Assembly: GCF_011398925.1 (NCBI RefSeq)
Contig: NZ_AP022842.1
Location: 3,403,501-3,467,500, forward strand
Origin: Bacillus sp. KH172YL63
GTDB lineage: Bacteria; Bacillota; Bacilli; Bacillales; Bacillaceae_B
Direction of reading: 5' to 3'
DNA length: 64,000 bases
This document shows, piece after piece, positions 8,376 through 17,105 of this stretch (position 1 is the stretch's first letter; each line of letters begins with the position of its first letter). The position numbers were made by a program, and so were the translations under genes. A model generated the notes under the pieces. It saw only the letters and a list, made by a program, of their open reading frames with translations. It ran no database searches and was not told where the DNA came from.

Positions 8376-9698
8376 TTAAATCCCTACTCCAAATGAGAAT
8401 AATAAAATGGCAAGTGCCAATCCAAGCAGCGGCACGATGACCGTCAAGGCCCCTACAGCGCCGTATGCCTCTCCATGTGTTTCATTACAGATCGATCTGA
8501 TCGTTGTAACGACATAGCCGTTATGCGGCAGGGAATCCAGCGCACCTGAAGAAATCGCGACAACCCGGTGAAGGGCTTCCGGATTGACGCCCATGTCCAC
8601 ATAGTGGGGTGCAAGAATCGGAAGTGCAATCGCCTGACCGCCCGATGCTGAACCGGTCATACCGGCAATCACACTGACCGCGATTGCTCCGCCGATGAGC
8701 GGGGATCCAGGTATATTCGTCATCACCTCGACCGCTGTAGCGAAAGCCGGCACCGCTTTTGCCACCCCTCCGAAACCGACGACGGCCGCCGTGTTCCCGA
8801 TTGCGATGAGTGCACCGATCGTTCCTTCAGAAACTGCTGACCAGAATCCTTTGAAGTATGCGCGATTCAGCACATACGCAGAAATCACCCCGCCGAGGAG
8901 GGCAATGATCAGAGCAGATTGCTTTAATGAATCATGGAAGGAGAACGCCAGAACAAGCACAACCAATAGGGGGATCAATCCCATGAACGGGTTTGGCAGC
9001 GCCCTTCCTTCATCAATGACCGGATCCTCTTCCCTCGCCGAGAACCGCTCGCCCTTGTTGACCGCTTTCGTGATCATACGCTTTAACCACCAGTAACCGA
9101 ATACAGCCATGAAGACGGCCACAATCAAGCTGACCTCCCAACCTGCATAGGGCGTTGTCCCCAAGTGTTCAATCGGGATCCAGTTCTGGATTTCCGGTGA
9201 ACCGGCCGACGTCATCGTGAAAGTGACCGAACCGAAAGCCAGGGCAGCCGGTATGAAACGTCTCGGCAGATCAGCCTGCTTGAACAAGCTGACAGCCATC
9301 GGGTAAACCGAGAAGGCCACAACGAACAAGCTCACCCCACCATACGTCAACACAGCACACGCAAGGACGATGGCAAATACGGCATATTTCATCCCGAGCT
9401 TCTCTACGACAAAGCGGGATACACTATCCGCAGCCCCGCTGTCTTCCATCACTTTCCCGAATACAGCACCGAGTAAGAACATCAAATACCAGGCTGCGAC
9501 AAAGCTTGTGAAACCGGACATATAGTTCGTGACAAGATCCGCTTCCCCTTCCCCCGCCAGCTGCGGGAACAGAGGCATTCCGCTCAGGACCGCGACGAAT
9601 AAAGCAGATATCGGCCCCACCACGAGGATATTCATCCCCCTCATTGTTAAAAAGATCAATAATAACAGTCCGCCAATCAAACCAATCATACTTAACAT
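8376..9698 (-). CDS. GntP-family permease, probable 3-hydroxybutyrate transporter
   Basis: A 440-residue membrane protein with about 12 hydrophobic segments and GntP-family features such as GMTGSASGGQAIALPILAP and SSGALDSLPHNGYV near the C-terminus. GntP members import organic acids; this subgroup sits beside hydroxybutyrate dehydrogenases (YxjC type). AAAGGGGGA precedes the ATG. It is the first gene of a two-gene operon read from a sigma-54 promoter at about 9800, so its expression depends on an enhancer-binding activator, most simply the divergent neighbour upstream. Confidence 0.82.
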   Translation of the reverse strand: MLSMIGLIGGLLLLIFLTMRGMNILVVGPISALFVAVLSGMPLFPQLAGEGEADLVTNYMSGFTSFVAAWYLMFLLGAVFGKVMEDSGAADSVSRFVVEKLGMKYAVFAIVLACAVLTYGGVSLFVVAFSVYPMAVSLFKQADLPRRFIPAALAFGSVTFTMTSAGSPEIQNWIPIEHLGTTPYAGWEVSLIVAVFMAVFGYWWLKRMITKAVNKGERFSAREEDPVIDEGRALPNPFMGLIPLLVVLVLAFSFHDSLKQSALIIALLGGVISAYVLNRAYFKGFWSAVSEGTIGALIAIGNTAAVVGFGGVAKAVPAFATAVEVMTNIPGSPLIGGAIAVSVIAGMTGSASGGQAIALPILAPHYVDMGVNPEALHRVVAISSGALDSLPHNGYVVTTIRSICNETHGEAYGAVGALTVIVPLLGLALAILLFSFGVGI

Positions 9699-9790
9699 GA
9701 TATTTCCCCCTTTACGTTCAAAAAGTCTTTTTGTAATCGGTTACATTTTTAAACTCTGTACTCCTTTCAAAAAATAGCTCACTCTTATTC

Positions 9791-9808
9791 ATGCAACAAT
9801 TGTGCCAA
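9791..9808 (-). promoter_or_regulatory. Sigma-54 (-24/-12) promoter of the hydroxybutyrate operon
   Basis: The minus strand reads TTGGCACAATTGTTGCAT, which matches the sigma-54 consensus TGGCAC-N5-TTGCA exactly. It lies about 90 bp upstream of the permease start, with transcription expected to begin near 9779. Confidence 0.92.
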
Positions 9809-9849
9809 CTTTCAGATTAATGAACAAACAAGAGAGCGTTGTCACCGAA

Positions 9850-9954
9850 TTCCAGATTTCCGGACTCACAGCTTCAATCAGACACAATATCGCCATTCAT
9901 TCAGCCAACATAAAAAAGTCCGGAAATTTGGACTACATTCCAGATTTCCGGACT
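9850..9954. promoter_or_regulatory. Three palindromic motif copies, candidate enhancer (UAS) sites
   Basis: TTCCAGATTTCCGGACT occurs at 9850-9866 and 9938-9954, and its inverted form AGTCCGGAAATTTGGA at 9917-9932. Each is an imperfect palindrome around TCCRGA...TCCGGA. They sit roughly 70 to 175 bp upstream of the predicted sigma-54 start, the usual distance for enhancer-binding protein sites. The two copies nearest the regulator also form its terminator hairpin. Confidence 0.7.
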
Positions 9955-9957
9955 TCT
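9911..9957 (-). terminator. Terminator of the sigma-54 activator gene
   Basis: On the minus strand AGTCCGGAAATCTGGA pairs with TCCAAATTTCCGGACT around a short loop, followed by TTTTTT. It starts 7 bp past the activator stop. The arms are the same motif as the candidate enhancer sites. Confidence 0.8.
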
Positions 9958-9963
9958 ATTTCT

Positions 9964-11331
9964 TCAAAGAAGTTCATATTTGTGCAATTTTTCATACATA
10001 CTTGATTTGCTTATGCCCAAGCTCTCCGCCATCTTCCGCTTATCCTGCTGATACGTTTGCAGGCTTTGCTTCAATACGGACCTTTCCGTGTCTTCAATGA
10101 TTTCTTTCAATGTCTTCGACCCCACGTCAAACCTATTTTCTGTTTTCATATAGGATGGGAGCGATGAAAGGGATACTTCATTGCCGTTGGAAAGATAAAT
10201 GGAAGCGTTGATGACATTTTCAAGTTCCCTGAGATTACCTGGCCAGCTGTAGGAAAGAAAAGTTTCCATCACCTCTCTTGTAAAGCCATGGATTCTCTTT
10301 CCGGAAGTTTTGGTGAATTTCCCCAGGAAGAAAGCGGCCAGTTTCTCGATATCGTCCTTCCGCTCACGGAGAGGCGGGATATGAAAAGGGACGACGTTGA
10401 TCCGGTAATAGAGATCGCTTCGAAACCTCTTTTCTTCCATCATCTTCTCCAGCGGACGGTTGGTCGCGGCCACAATCCGCACATCTACATGCAGGACCTT
10501 AGTCGACCCGACGGCCTCTATCTCCCCGTCCTGCAACACCCTTAGAAGCTTCGCCTGCATGTTCAGGGGCATATCCCCAATTTCATCGAGAAACAACGTC
10601 CCTTTATGAGCAAGCTGGAATTTCCCTTTCTTTCCGCCCTTCTTCGCTCCTGTGAATGCGCCCTCCTCATACCCGAATAATTCTGATTCGAGCAGTTGTT
10701 CCGGGATCGCAGCACAATTCACTTTTATGAAAGGCTGTCCGCTTCTTTCACTCAGCTGGTGAATGCTGTGGGCAAAAAGCTCTTTTCCCGTCCCGCTTTC
10801 CCCTCTGATCAAAACCGATATATCGCTCGGGGCGATCATTTGGGCTTTATCCTTCAATTCAATCATCCCTGGGGATTCACCGATGATGTCATTCAATGAA
10901 TATTTCACCCCGGTGTTGATGTCTTGTATGTAGCTTTGAATTTTTGACATCATATTTTTCACATGTGTACTCATCTGCATCCATTCACTCGTGTCCCTGA
11001 AGATGACCGACCCGAATGCCCCGATCACGGTGCCATCCACCACAATCGGGATGCGGTTGGCGATCATATAGTTCCCTTTAATGTACTGAAGATCGGCCAC
11101 TTCTTCTTTTCCAGTACGGGCGACAAGGTGCATCCTTGTATTTTCGATCACATTCGTCACATGAGTGCCTATCGCCTTCTCTCTTTCGACCTCGAGGAAT
11201 TTGCAGTAATTATCATTGATATAGATGATATCTCCTTCGCTGTCCACAACCACCAGCCATTCGAAAGCGTTCTCAAGAATGATTTCAATCATTTCGACCG
11301 ATACCTTTTTCAGTAAGCTGCTCATTTCCAT
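9964..11331 (-). CDS. Sigma-54-dependent transcriptional activator (PAS-AAA+-Fis)
   Basis: A 455-residue enhancer-binding protein. A PAS sensor domain occupies about residues 15-120 ([18 protein letters not shown]). The AAA+ domain has Walker A GESGTGKE at 177-184, the sigma-54-contacting GAFTGA loop at 224-229 and Walker [10 protein letters not shown] Fis-type helix-turn-helix forms the C-terminus ([17 protein letters not shown]). It should activate the adjacent sigma-54 promoter at 9800, which drives hydroxybutyrate uptake and oxidation; the inducer sensed by the PAS domain is unknown. Starts at 11331 or 11325 are both possible. Confidence 0.93.
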   Translation of the reverse strand: MEMSSLLKKVSVEMIEIILENAFEWLVVVDSEGDIIYINDNYCKFLEVEREKAIGTHVTNVIENTRMHLVARTGKEEVADLQYIKGNYMIANRIPIVVDGTVIGAFGSVIFRDTSEWMQMSTHVKNMMSKIQSYIQDINTGVKYSLNDIIGESPGMIELKDKAQMIAPSDISVLIRGESGTGKELFAHSIHQLSERSGQPFIKVNCAAIPEQLLESELFGYEEGAFTGAKKGGKKGKFQLAHKGTLFLDEIGDMPLNMQAKLLRVLQDGEIEAVGSTKVLHVDVRIVAATNRPLEKMMEEKRFRSDLYYRINVVPFHIPPLRERKDDIEKLAAFFLGKFTKTSGKRIHGFTREVMETFLSYSWPGNLRELENVINASIYLSNGNEVSLSSLPSYMKTENRFDVGSKTLKEIIEDTERSVLKQSLQTYQQDKRKMAESLGISKSSMYEKLHKYELL

Positions 11332-11494
11332 CCGCCCCCTTCATCTCAAAAAGGAATACCTCATCCTATAGTAGCACATACACTTCCGACAAAAACGGAT
11401 CTCTTCTGCCATTTTTTTCAATTACTGATGAAGAATGAGTTTATTTAGCGGAGGAAAGGGGAATCTTCTTAACAATGAATGGAGGAATGAAAGG

Positions 11495-11998
11495 ATGAAA
11501 ATCGCAGAGCTGAAAATTTTTTATTTCGAAGACGATGGAATCATCCCTAATAACCCTGATCTGCCCGTGCTAATTTACCGAAATGCCCTTGATCCTTCTC
11601 CTGACGCCGAAAAGATATTCAACCGAAATCATTGGCTCAACAGTTGGACAAATGGAATATATGATTACCACCATTATCATAGCAATGCCCATGAAGTACT
11701 GGGCGTCATAAGAGGACAGGCAACGGTCCTCCTCGGTGGTGAAATGGGGGAAGAAGTAACCATCGAACAAGGGGATGTGATCATCCTTCCGGCAGGCACA
11801 GGCCATAAATGTTTGTCTGCAAGCGGGGACTTCACAGTGGCAGGCGCCTATCCGGACGGCGTCGAGTCCAATCTTAAAAAAGGGGCTTTGCGGGAACGGC
11901 CGAGCGTGTTGATCGACATTAAAAACGTTCCACTCCCTCACCTTGACCCTGTGTTTGGAAACACCGGACCGTTGATAAAATATTGGCTCAAAAAATGA
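11495..11998 (+). CDS. Cupin domain protein (YjlB-like)
   Basis: A 167-residue single-domain cupin. The first cupin motif is around HSNAHEVLGVIRGQATVLLGG and the second around GDVIILPAGTGHKC, with His and Glu residues suited to binding a metal. The family member YjlB in B. subtilis has no defined activity to my knowledge. The start at 11495 is chosen because GGAGG lies 9 nt upstream; the open frame extends 20 codons further without a ribosome site. It is divergent from the sigma-54 activator, with no visible operon partner. Confidence 0.78.
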   Translation: MKIAELKIFYFEDDGIIPNNPDLPVLIYRNALDPSPDAEKIFNRNHWLNSWTNGIYDYHHYHSNAHEVLGVIRGQATVLLGGEMGEEVTIEQGDVIILPAGTGHKCLSASGDFTVAGAYPDGVESNLKKGALRERPSVLIDIKNVPLPHLDPVFGNTGPLIKYWLKK

Positions 11999-12036
11999 TG
12001 GTCCAACGTTCCTTCTGATTTTTGATGAAAATAGTC

Positions 12037-12065
12037 TTGCGTTCTCATAGACCCTGTGCTATTCT
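12037..12065 (+). promoter_or_regulatory. Candidate SigA promoter for a small RNA
   Basis: TTGCGT, 17 nt, TATTCT: a reasonable vegetative promoter that points into a gene-free stretch ending in a strong terminator. Confidence 0.5.
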
Positions 12066-12071
12066 AATATA

Positions 12072-12194
12072 GCGATGAGCTGAATTGTGTAAGTCGAGGA
12101 TCACGTCCTTGTGACAACAAACGATGTGGCGTTTGCTGATCTCTCGCCTCAATTTTTTGCAAGTGGGCTTCCGTAGGAAACGGGAGCCCTTTTT
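12072..12194 (+). ncRNA. Candidate small RNA of about 120 nt, unidentified
   Basis: The stretch between the cupin gene and the convergent MFS gene has a promoter-like sequence upstream and ends in the strong intrinsic terminator GGGCTTCCGT...ACGGGAGCCC-TTTTT (12165-12194). The minus-strand gene has its own separate terminator at 12206-12238, so this one seems to serve a plus-strand transcript. No convincing open frame with a ribosome site was seen inside. I do not recognise a known RNA family. Confidence 0.45.
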
Positions 12195-12205
12195 ATATGG
12201 TAAAA

Positions 12206-12238
12206 AACAAACCCCCGGTGGAATCCGGGGGTTTTTCG
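12206..12238 (-). terminator. Terminator of the MFS transporter gene
   Basis: Stem AACCCCCGGATTCC...CCGGGGGTTT on the minus strand, just past the MFS stop codon; a T-run is also present on the plus strand. Confidence 0.85.
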
Positions 12239-12244
12239 TTATCT

Positions 12245-13435
12245 TCAATGATGCAGGGAAGCAGATACGTGCCCCTTCTTTTTTAAAGGCCGGTCGTATT
12301 GGCTGCTGATCCATAAGGAAACAGCGAAGAAGGCAATCAGTGTCATAAACAGGATTTGCATGCTGAAGGCATCGACGAGCACCCCGCCGATAAACGGTCC
12401 GATCATCCTGCCTCCTGTTGCCGTACTGTTGACGATCCCCTGATAAAAACCTTCTCTCCCCTTTGGTGCAAGGGAGCTTGCAATCGTCGGGACCGCCGGC
12501 CAGATGAGCATTTCGCCTATCGTCAGGATGACCATGGCAAGGGCAAAGCCCTGGAATGCATCAGCCACCGATGCAACGCCGAATGATATCATGAAAATCA
12601 ACGTACCGATCATAATTTGCAGCTTTAAATTGTGTTCGAACTTCTTGATTACTTTTGATAGAAGCGGTTGAGCAAGCACGATCAAGGCACCGTTGATCGT
12701 CCATAATAAACTGTATTGCTTCAGGGTGATATTGATTTCCTGCGTGTACGTCGCAATGGTCGACTGCCATTGCACATAACCGACCCAGCACAGTAAATAC
12801 GCTGCACAAATGAAGAGCAGTGCCTTCAGCTTCGCTTTGTCCCTGATTACTTTGGATTCATTCAAGACAGAGGTGTGACCGTGAACGGAGATGCCCCTGT
12901 ATCCGAAAAAGGCGATGAAGAAAAAGACGATATACATACTAAGATTGGCAATAAATATATAATGAAATGAAAAGGAAGCGATGAATCCCCCAAGGGCAGC
13001 GCCTACTGCCACACCGATATTCTGTGCGACATAGACAGAATTGAAGGCTTTCCGACCGCCTTCCGGCCAAACCGAACCTGCCATGGCGTACATGGATGGA
13101 AAAACGATCCCGGAACCAAATCCGACAATCGTCAAGAAGATGACGTAATAAGGCCACCCCTGCCACACATTCATGCCGATCAAGGCCATCAGGGTGATAG
13201 TGATGCCCGTTAAAATCGAACGATATCCCCCGACTTTATCAAAAAGGGTACCCCCGATCAGATTACCGATGACACTTGCCCCGGCATTCAGCATCAGGAC
13301 AAATCCTGCGACAGAAAGAGATTTCCCTAAATTTTCATGAAGGTAAATCGTATTCAGCGGCCATAAAAAAGAAGCCCCTGTCACATTGACCATCATCCCA
13401 ATCACAAGCAGCCACAATGATTTTGGCATAACCAT
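12245..13435 (-). CDS. MFS transporter (YttB type)
   Basis: A 396-residue major facilitator protein with about 12 membrane segments. The loop between helices 2 and 3 contains GGTLFDKVGGYRS, the family's G-x-L-x-D-x-x-G-R/Y signature. It resembles drug/solute exporters of the YttB group, and B. subtilis yttB lies in the same neighbourhood near ytzC and ytqA. The substrate cannot be read from sequence. Two close ATG starts (13435 and 13429) follow GGGGAGGGGG. Confidence 0.8.
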   Translation of the reverse strand: MVMPKSLWLLVIGMMVNVTGASFLWPLNTIYLHENLGKSLSVAGFVLMLNAGASVIGNLIGGTLFDKVGGYRSILTGITITLMALIGMNVWQGWPYYVIFLTIVGFGSGIVFPSMYAMAGSVWPEGGRKAFNSVYVAQNIGVAVGAALGGFIASFSFHYIFIANLSMYIVFFFIAFFGYRGISVHGHTSVLNESKVIRDKAKLKALLFICAAYLLCWVGYVQWQSTIATYTQEINITLKQYSLLWTINGALIVLAQPLLSKVIKKFEHNLKLQIMIGTLIFMISFGVASVADAFQGFALAMVILTIGEMLIWPAVPTIASSLAPKGREGFYQGIVNSTATGGRMIGPFIGGVLVDAFSMQILFMTLIAFFAVSLWISSQYDRPLKKKGHVSASLHH

Positions 13436-13521
13436 GCCCCCTCCCCATTTATTTCGAGTCCCAAAAGAATTTTACTCCTTTTGAAAGAAGGGAGCAACCA
13501 TTATTTATTACCCATATCCAT

Positions 13522-13556
13522 CAAAAATCCAGGGGTCCCGTGAAGGCCCCCTGGAT
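13522..13556 (-). terminator. Terminator after the ytzC unit
   Basis: Arms TCCAGGGGGCC and GGACCCCTGGA on the minus strand followed by TTTTT, downstream of the small spore-type gene. Confidence 0.85.
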
Positions 13557-13566
13557 CAATCGGCAA

Positions 13567-13731
13567 TTATTTTCCGTTATGATGATCTGACCTGACCGGT
13601 TGCCCCTGTTTCTCATAACGCTGTTTCGCTTCCTTCACAGGATTCCGTTCGGCACCGAATTCCGTATCCAGCTTCCGGAAATCACTGCGGGTCTTTTGTT
13701 CAGGGTTGTTTTGATTCGATCTTGTCGTCAA
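13567..13731 (-). CDS. Small hydrophilic protein, possible gamma-type spore protein
   Basis: A 54-codon frame with a TTG start overlapping the ytzC stop by 2 nt, and GGAGG at 9 nt. The product is very hydrophilic, rich in Gln, Asn, Lys and Arg (TRSNQNNPEQKTRSDFRKLD). The segment DTEFGAE recalls the TEFASE repeat of gamma-type small acid-soluble spore proteins, but only one such unit is present. I do not recognise it with certainty. It is translationally coupled to ytzC and ends at a strong terminator, so it is probably a real gene. Confidence 0.55.
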   Translation of the reverse strand: MTTRSNQNNPEQKTRSDFRKLDTEFGAERNPVKEAKQRYEKQGQPVRSDHHNGK

Positions 13732-14021
13732 TGTAATTTACCTCCTACTACATTCGGGTCATGATCCAGCAGTATCATGTCATTTTGCAGTGACTGAAGC
13801 TGAAGCCTCATCCGGTGCAATTGGTCCCGCTGCTGGGCATTTGCGCTGTTGGCAAGGTGTGCCACGTCATTGACCGCCGCCTCAAGTTGCTGCAGTGCCT
13901 GGGTATACTCGGCATCATGATAGTGCTCCTGCTGTGATCCTGACTTATATTGTTCCTGGGCGTAACGAATGGCATCTTCACACTTTTGCATGCATTCATC
14001 AATCGAATTCCTTGTTGCCAT
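13728..14021 (-). CDS. ytzC: YtzC family protein (DUF2524)
   Basis: A 97-residue helical protein, MATRNSIDECMQKCED at the start and MRLQLQSLQNDMILLDHDP near the end, matching the B. subtilis YtzC pattern. Function is unknown. The start is set at 14021 because AAGGAGG lies 8 nt upstream; the frame is open further upstream but without a ribosome site. Divergent from ytqA. Confidence 0.8.
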   Translation of the reverse strand: MATRNSIDECMQKCEDAIRYAQEQYKSGSQQEHYHDAEYTQALQQLEAAVNDVAHLANSANAQQRDQLHRMRLQLQSLQNDMILLDHDPNVVGGKLH

Positions 14022-14224
14022 TTCGACTACCTCCTTGACTGTACATATTGAAGAGTCAGGGGACATCCTTCCTCTCCTACATCTTAGTTTGGGCTCTATC
14101 CGTGCATTCAGAAGTGGTAATCTTCGCCTATTTCTCTCCACAGGATACATTTGTACCCTTGTTCGTGATAAAATCTTTTTTGAACGTATCCAATACATAC
14201 GCTTTAACACATTGAAAGCAGGAG

Positions 14225-15190
14225 GTGTTTGTCATCGGCACAAACCCATTTCCATATGCCACAGATTCCAAGCGATATCATACGTGGAACTATCATTTAC
14301 GGAACCATTTTGGACATAAAGTATTTAAGGTTGCCCTGGACGGAGGCTTCGACTGCCCGAACAGGGACGGCACCGTCGCACACGGCGGCTGCACTTTCTG
14401 CAGTGCGGCAGGGTCAGGGGACTTTGCAGGAAGCAGGGTTGATCCCTTGGAGAAACAGTTCAATGACATCAAAGACAGAATGCACAATAAGTGGAAAGAC
14501 GGAAAATATATGGCTTATTTCCAGGCGTTCACCAATACCCATGCACCGGTTGCAGAACTCAGGGAAAAGTACGAATCGGTCCTGAAGCAAGACGGGGTGG
14601 TAGGGATTTCAATCGCCACACGGCCAGACTGCCTGCCCGACGACGTGGTTGAGTATCTGGCTGAACTGAATGAACGGACCTATTTATGGGTCGAGCTCGG
14701 CCTTCAGACCGTTCACGAAAAAACGGCAGACCTGATCAACCGGGCCCATGATTATGAGTGTTACAAGGAAGGCGTCGCCAAATTGCGCAAGCACGGGATA
14801 CGCGTCTGCTCCCATATCATTAACGGACTTCCACAGGAAGACGAAGACATGATGATGGAAACCGCACGTGAAGTGGCAAAACTCGACGTACAGGGAATCA
14901 AGATTCACCTCCTTCACCTCCTGAAAGGAACACCGATGGTCAAGCAATATGAAAAAGGACTCCTCGATTTCATGGATTTCGACGCCTACGTCCGATTGGT
15001 CTGCGACCAGCTTGAAATCATCCCTCCCGACATGATCGTCCACCGCATCACCGGGGACGGACCTATCGACCTCATGATCGGACCGATGTGGAGTGTGAAC
15101 AAGTGGAGCGTGTTGAATGCGATCGACGACGAACTCAAACGCCGGGACAGCTGGCAGGGAAAATATTATAAAGTGGATGTGAAAGCATGA
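14225..15190 (+). CDS. ytqA: Radical SAM protein YtqA (TIGR01212 type)
   Basis: About 320 residues with a radical SAM fold. The cluster-binding cysteines lie in the region FDCPNRDG...GGCTFCSAAG near the N-terminus, and ISIATRPDCLPDDV and the helical C-terminal SPASM-free tail match the YtqA/YhcC group. The physiological substrate is unknown. The start is unusual: the only in-frame GTG (14225) overlaps the AGGAGG ribosome site, while the best-spaced codon, 8 nt after it, is ATC at 14234. The downstream mnmM start overlaps the stop (ATGA), so the two are co-translated; a shared role in tRNA modification is possible. Confidence 0.85.
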   Translation: MFVIGTNPFPYATDSKRYHTWNYHLRNHFGHKVFKVALDGGFDCPNRDGTVAHGGCTFCSAAGSGDFAGSRVDPLEKQFNDIKDRMHNKWKDGKYMAYFQAFTNTHAPVAELREKYESVLKQDGVVGISIATRPDCLPDDVVEYLAELNERTYLWVELGLQTVHEKTADLINRAHDYECYKEGVAKLRKHGIRVCSHIINGLPQEDEDMMMETAREVAKLDVQGIKIHLLHLLKGTPMVKQYEKGLLDFMDFDAYVRLVCDQLEIIPPDMIVHRITGDGPIDLMIGPMWSVNKWSVLNAIDDELKRRDSWQGKYYKVDVKA

Positions 15191-15759
15191 AATTAGATCG
15201 AATCTTACCTTTTGCACGACTGCTCCTGGAACGGGCGGTCAAACCCGGTGACATCACCATCGATGCCACCCTCGGAAACGGACATGACACATTGTTCCTT
15301 GCACGATTGGTAGGGGAAAATGGCCGTGTATACGGCTTTGATATACAGGAAGATGCCATTGAACATACGAAGGAGCAGCTGATCACCCATGAGCTGGCCG
15401 ATCGGGTGACGCTCTTTCACCAGGGCCATGAAACGGTCATGAATGTCATCCCTCCTGTCCATCACGGGAAAGTGACCGGCGCGATTTTCAATCTCGGTTA
15501 CTTGCCTGGAGGCGACAAGGAAATCGTCACCCGTCCGAAAACGACGATCCTCGCCCTGAATCAAATTTTGGAAATGATGGCACCAGAAGGGATCCTCGTC
15601 CTGGTCATCTACCACGGACACCCAGAGGGGGCAGTCGAGCGGGACTACCTCCTCCGCTATGTCGAAAAACTGGACCAGAACTACGTTCACGTCCTCCGCT
15701 ACCAATTCATGAACCAGCTCAACAACCCACCATTCATCGTGGCGTTGGAGAAAAGATAA
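15187..15759 (+). CDS. mnmM: tRNA (mnm5s2U34) methyltransferase MnmM (YtqB)
   Basis: A 190-residue class I SAM-dependent methyltransferase. The SAM-binding motif DATLGNGHDTLFLA lies at about residues 23-36, and NLGYLPGGDK at about 101-110 is the family-specific motif. B. subtilis YtqB has been identified as MnmM, which methylates 5-aminomethyl-2-thiouridine at the wobble position of certain tRNAs. Its ATG overlaps the ytqA stop codon by four bases, indicating coupling. Terminates at the GGGACGGACCT-type hairpin. Confidence 0.85.
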   Translation: MKLDRILPFARLLLERAVKPGDITIDATLGNGHDTLFLARLVGENGRVYGFDIQEDAIEHTKEQLITHELADRVTLFHQGHETVMNVIPPVHHGKVTGAIFNLGYLPGGDKEIVTRPKTTILALNQILEMMAPEGILVLVIYHGHPEGAVERDYLLRYVEKLDQNYVHVLRYQFMNQLNNPPFIVALEKR

Positions 15760-15761
15760 AC

Positions 15762-15799
15762 AATAGGGACGGACCTCATGCGTGAGGTCCGTCCCTATT
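15762..15799. terminator. Bidirectional terminator, GGGACGGACCT stem (copy 2)
   Basis: Perfect 17-bp arms AATAGGGACGGACCTCA and TGAGGTCCGTCCCTATT with a 4-nt loop, between convergent mnmM and the luciferase-like gene. Confidence 0.85.
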
Positions 15800-15800
15800 T

Positions 15801-16802
15801 CTATAACAGTTCCTTCGCGATCAGCTCGAAGGATTTTAATTTATCTTGGAAGTCGTAGGTGATGCTGACGAGCATGATTTCATCGGTTTGGTAGTGCTCA
15901 CTGAGACGGAGCAGCTCTTCTTTCACCTTCTTAGGGTTGCCCACCACCATACGCTTGCGGTTTTCCCGCACCCTCATTTCTTCGAATGGGGAGTATTGGT
16001 ATGCGGCTGCTTTTTCAGGGCTCGGCGTTCCGTTTGAGCGCATGCCCTGCTCGATCATCAGAATCGCCAGGTCGATGCTCGATGCCACTCTTTCCGCTTC
16101 TTCATCGGTTTCTGCGCAAACGGCGAACACCGCCACGATGTTTTTCGGTTCCTTTGCATATTCAGAAGGAACAAAGTTATTTCTGTACATCTCTGTATAT
16201 TGAGGGCCGCCCTCACCGTTAATGAACTGGGCAAACGTATACGGAAGCCCCTTTTGGGCCGCGAGCATCGCGCTTGACGGACTGGACCCGAGCATCCACA
16301 CTTCAGGCATCCCGCTGATCCTTGGAGCGGCGGTCAATCCTTGATACGGATGGGTATCAGGCAGGGAGTCGGTCAAATAGCCGAGAAGATCGTCGATTTG
16401 TTCCGGATATCTGTTCACGTCCCGTGGTTTTCCATCATGGAGGGCCATCGTCGCCATCGGCATGCCCCCTGGTGCCCTTCCAAGCCCTAAATCGATCCGA
16501 TCCGGATTCAACGCTTCAAGCAGCCGGAAGTTTTCCGCTACTTTGTAAGAAGAATAGTGGGGGAGCATCACGCCTCCTGAACCGACACGGATCCTTGAGG
16601 TATGCTGGGCCAGGTGGGCGATCAATACTTCAGGTGAAGAACCTGCAAGTCCTGTGGAGTCATGGTGCTCGGATACCCAGAACCGTTCGAATCCTAATTT
16701 CTCTGTATGCTTTGCCAATTGAACTGTATGTTGTAAAGCCTCTTGGGGGCTCATTCCTTCTGAAATCGGTGACTGATCTAATACACTTAACTTGATAGTC
16801 AA
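15801..16802 (-). CDS. LLM class flavin-dependent oxidoreductase
   Basis: A 333-residue bacterial-luciferase-like protein with the subgroup signature LSVLDQSPISEG at the N-terminus, FWVSEHH, GSGGVMLPHYSSYKVAE and LGLGRAPGG. Such proteins use reduced FMN to oxygenate small substrates; the natural substrate here is unknown. The ATG at 16811 directly abuts AAAGGAG; a TTG nine bases further on (16802) has normal spacing and gives the N-terminus MTIKLSVLDQ seen in homologues, so it is used here. Single gene. Confidence 0.85.
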   Translation of the reverse strand: MTIKLSVLDQSPISEGMSPQEALQHTVQLAKHTEKLGFERFWVSEHHDSTGLAGSSPEVLIAHLAQHTSRIRVGSGGVMLPHYSSYKVAENFRLLEALNPDRIDLGLGRAPGGMPMATMALHDGKPRDVNRYPEQIDDLLGYLTDSLPDTHPYQGLTAAPRISGMPEVWMLGSSPSSAMLAAQKGLPYTFAQFINGEGGPQYTEMYRNNFVPSEYAKEPKNIVAVFAVCAETDEEAERVASSIDLAILMIEQGMRSNGTPSPEKAAAYQYSPFEEMRVRENRKRMVVGNPKKVKEELLRLSEHYQTDEIMLVSITYDFQDKLKSFELIAKELL

Positions 16803-17010
16803 AATGGACATCTCCTTTGATTGATGTGACTATTATTATCAATTTCCTGGAATACAATGTCCAATTTCGTGCTTAAGGGATCGGGACTTATACCAGACCG
16901 TGTTGTACCACCGCTGGATTTTTTCGTGACAGGCACCGCTTTCAGGTGGTTTTGCCCGTCAAACAAATGCTCGATCTTGCCTGTTGTCATGTTCGTCTCA
17001 TCTATACACA

Positions 17011-17067
17011 AAAAAACCGAACGCATTCGATTTTCAATAAAGAATTTCGAATGATCGTTCGGTTTTT
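17011..17067 (-). terminator. Terminator of the inhA-type gene
   Basis: Long inverted repeat AAAAACCGAACG...CGTTCGGTTTTT with an inner CATTCGA/TCGAATG pair and T-runs on both strands. The rest of 16803-17105 shows no gene; it includes a weak TGACAGGCACC-type sequence. Confidence 0.7.
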
Positions 17068-17105
17068 CCTATTCGTTTGAAGGCTCGGGTTTCAATCTTC
17101 TACTA

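Noticed and set aside
16910..16965. TGACAGGCACCGC...GGTGG sequence as a regulatory RNA or repeat
   Set aside because: The inverted match is short and imperfect, and no second copy was seen in the window.
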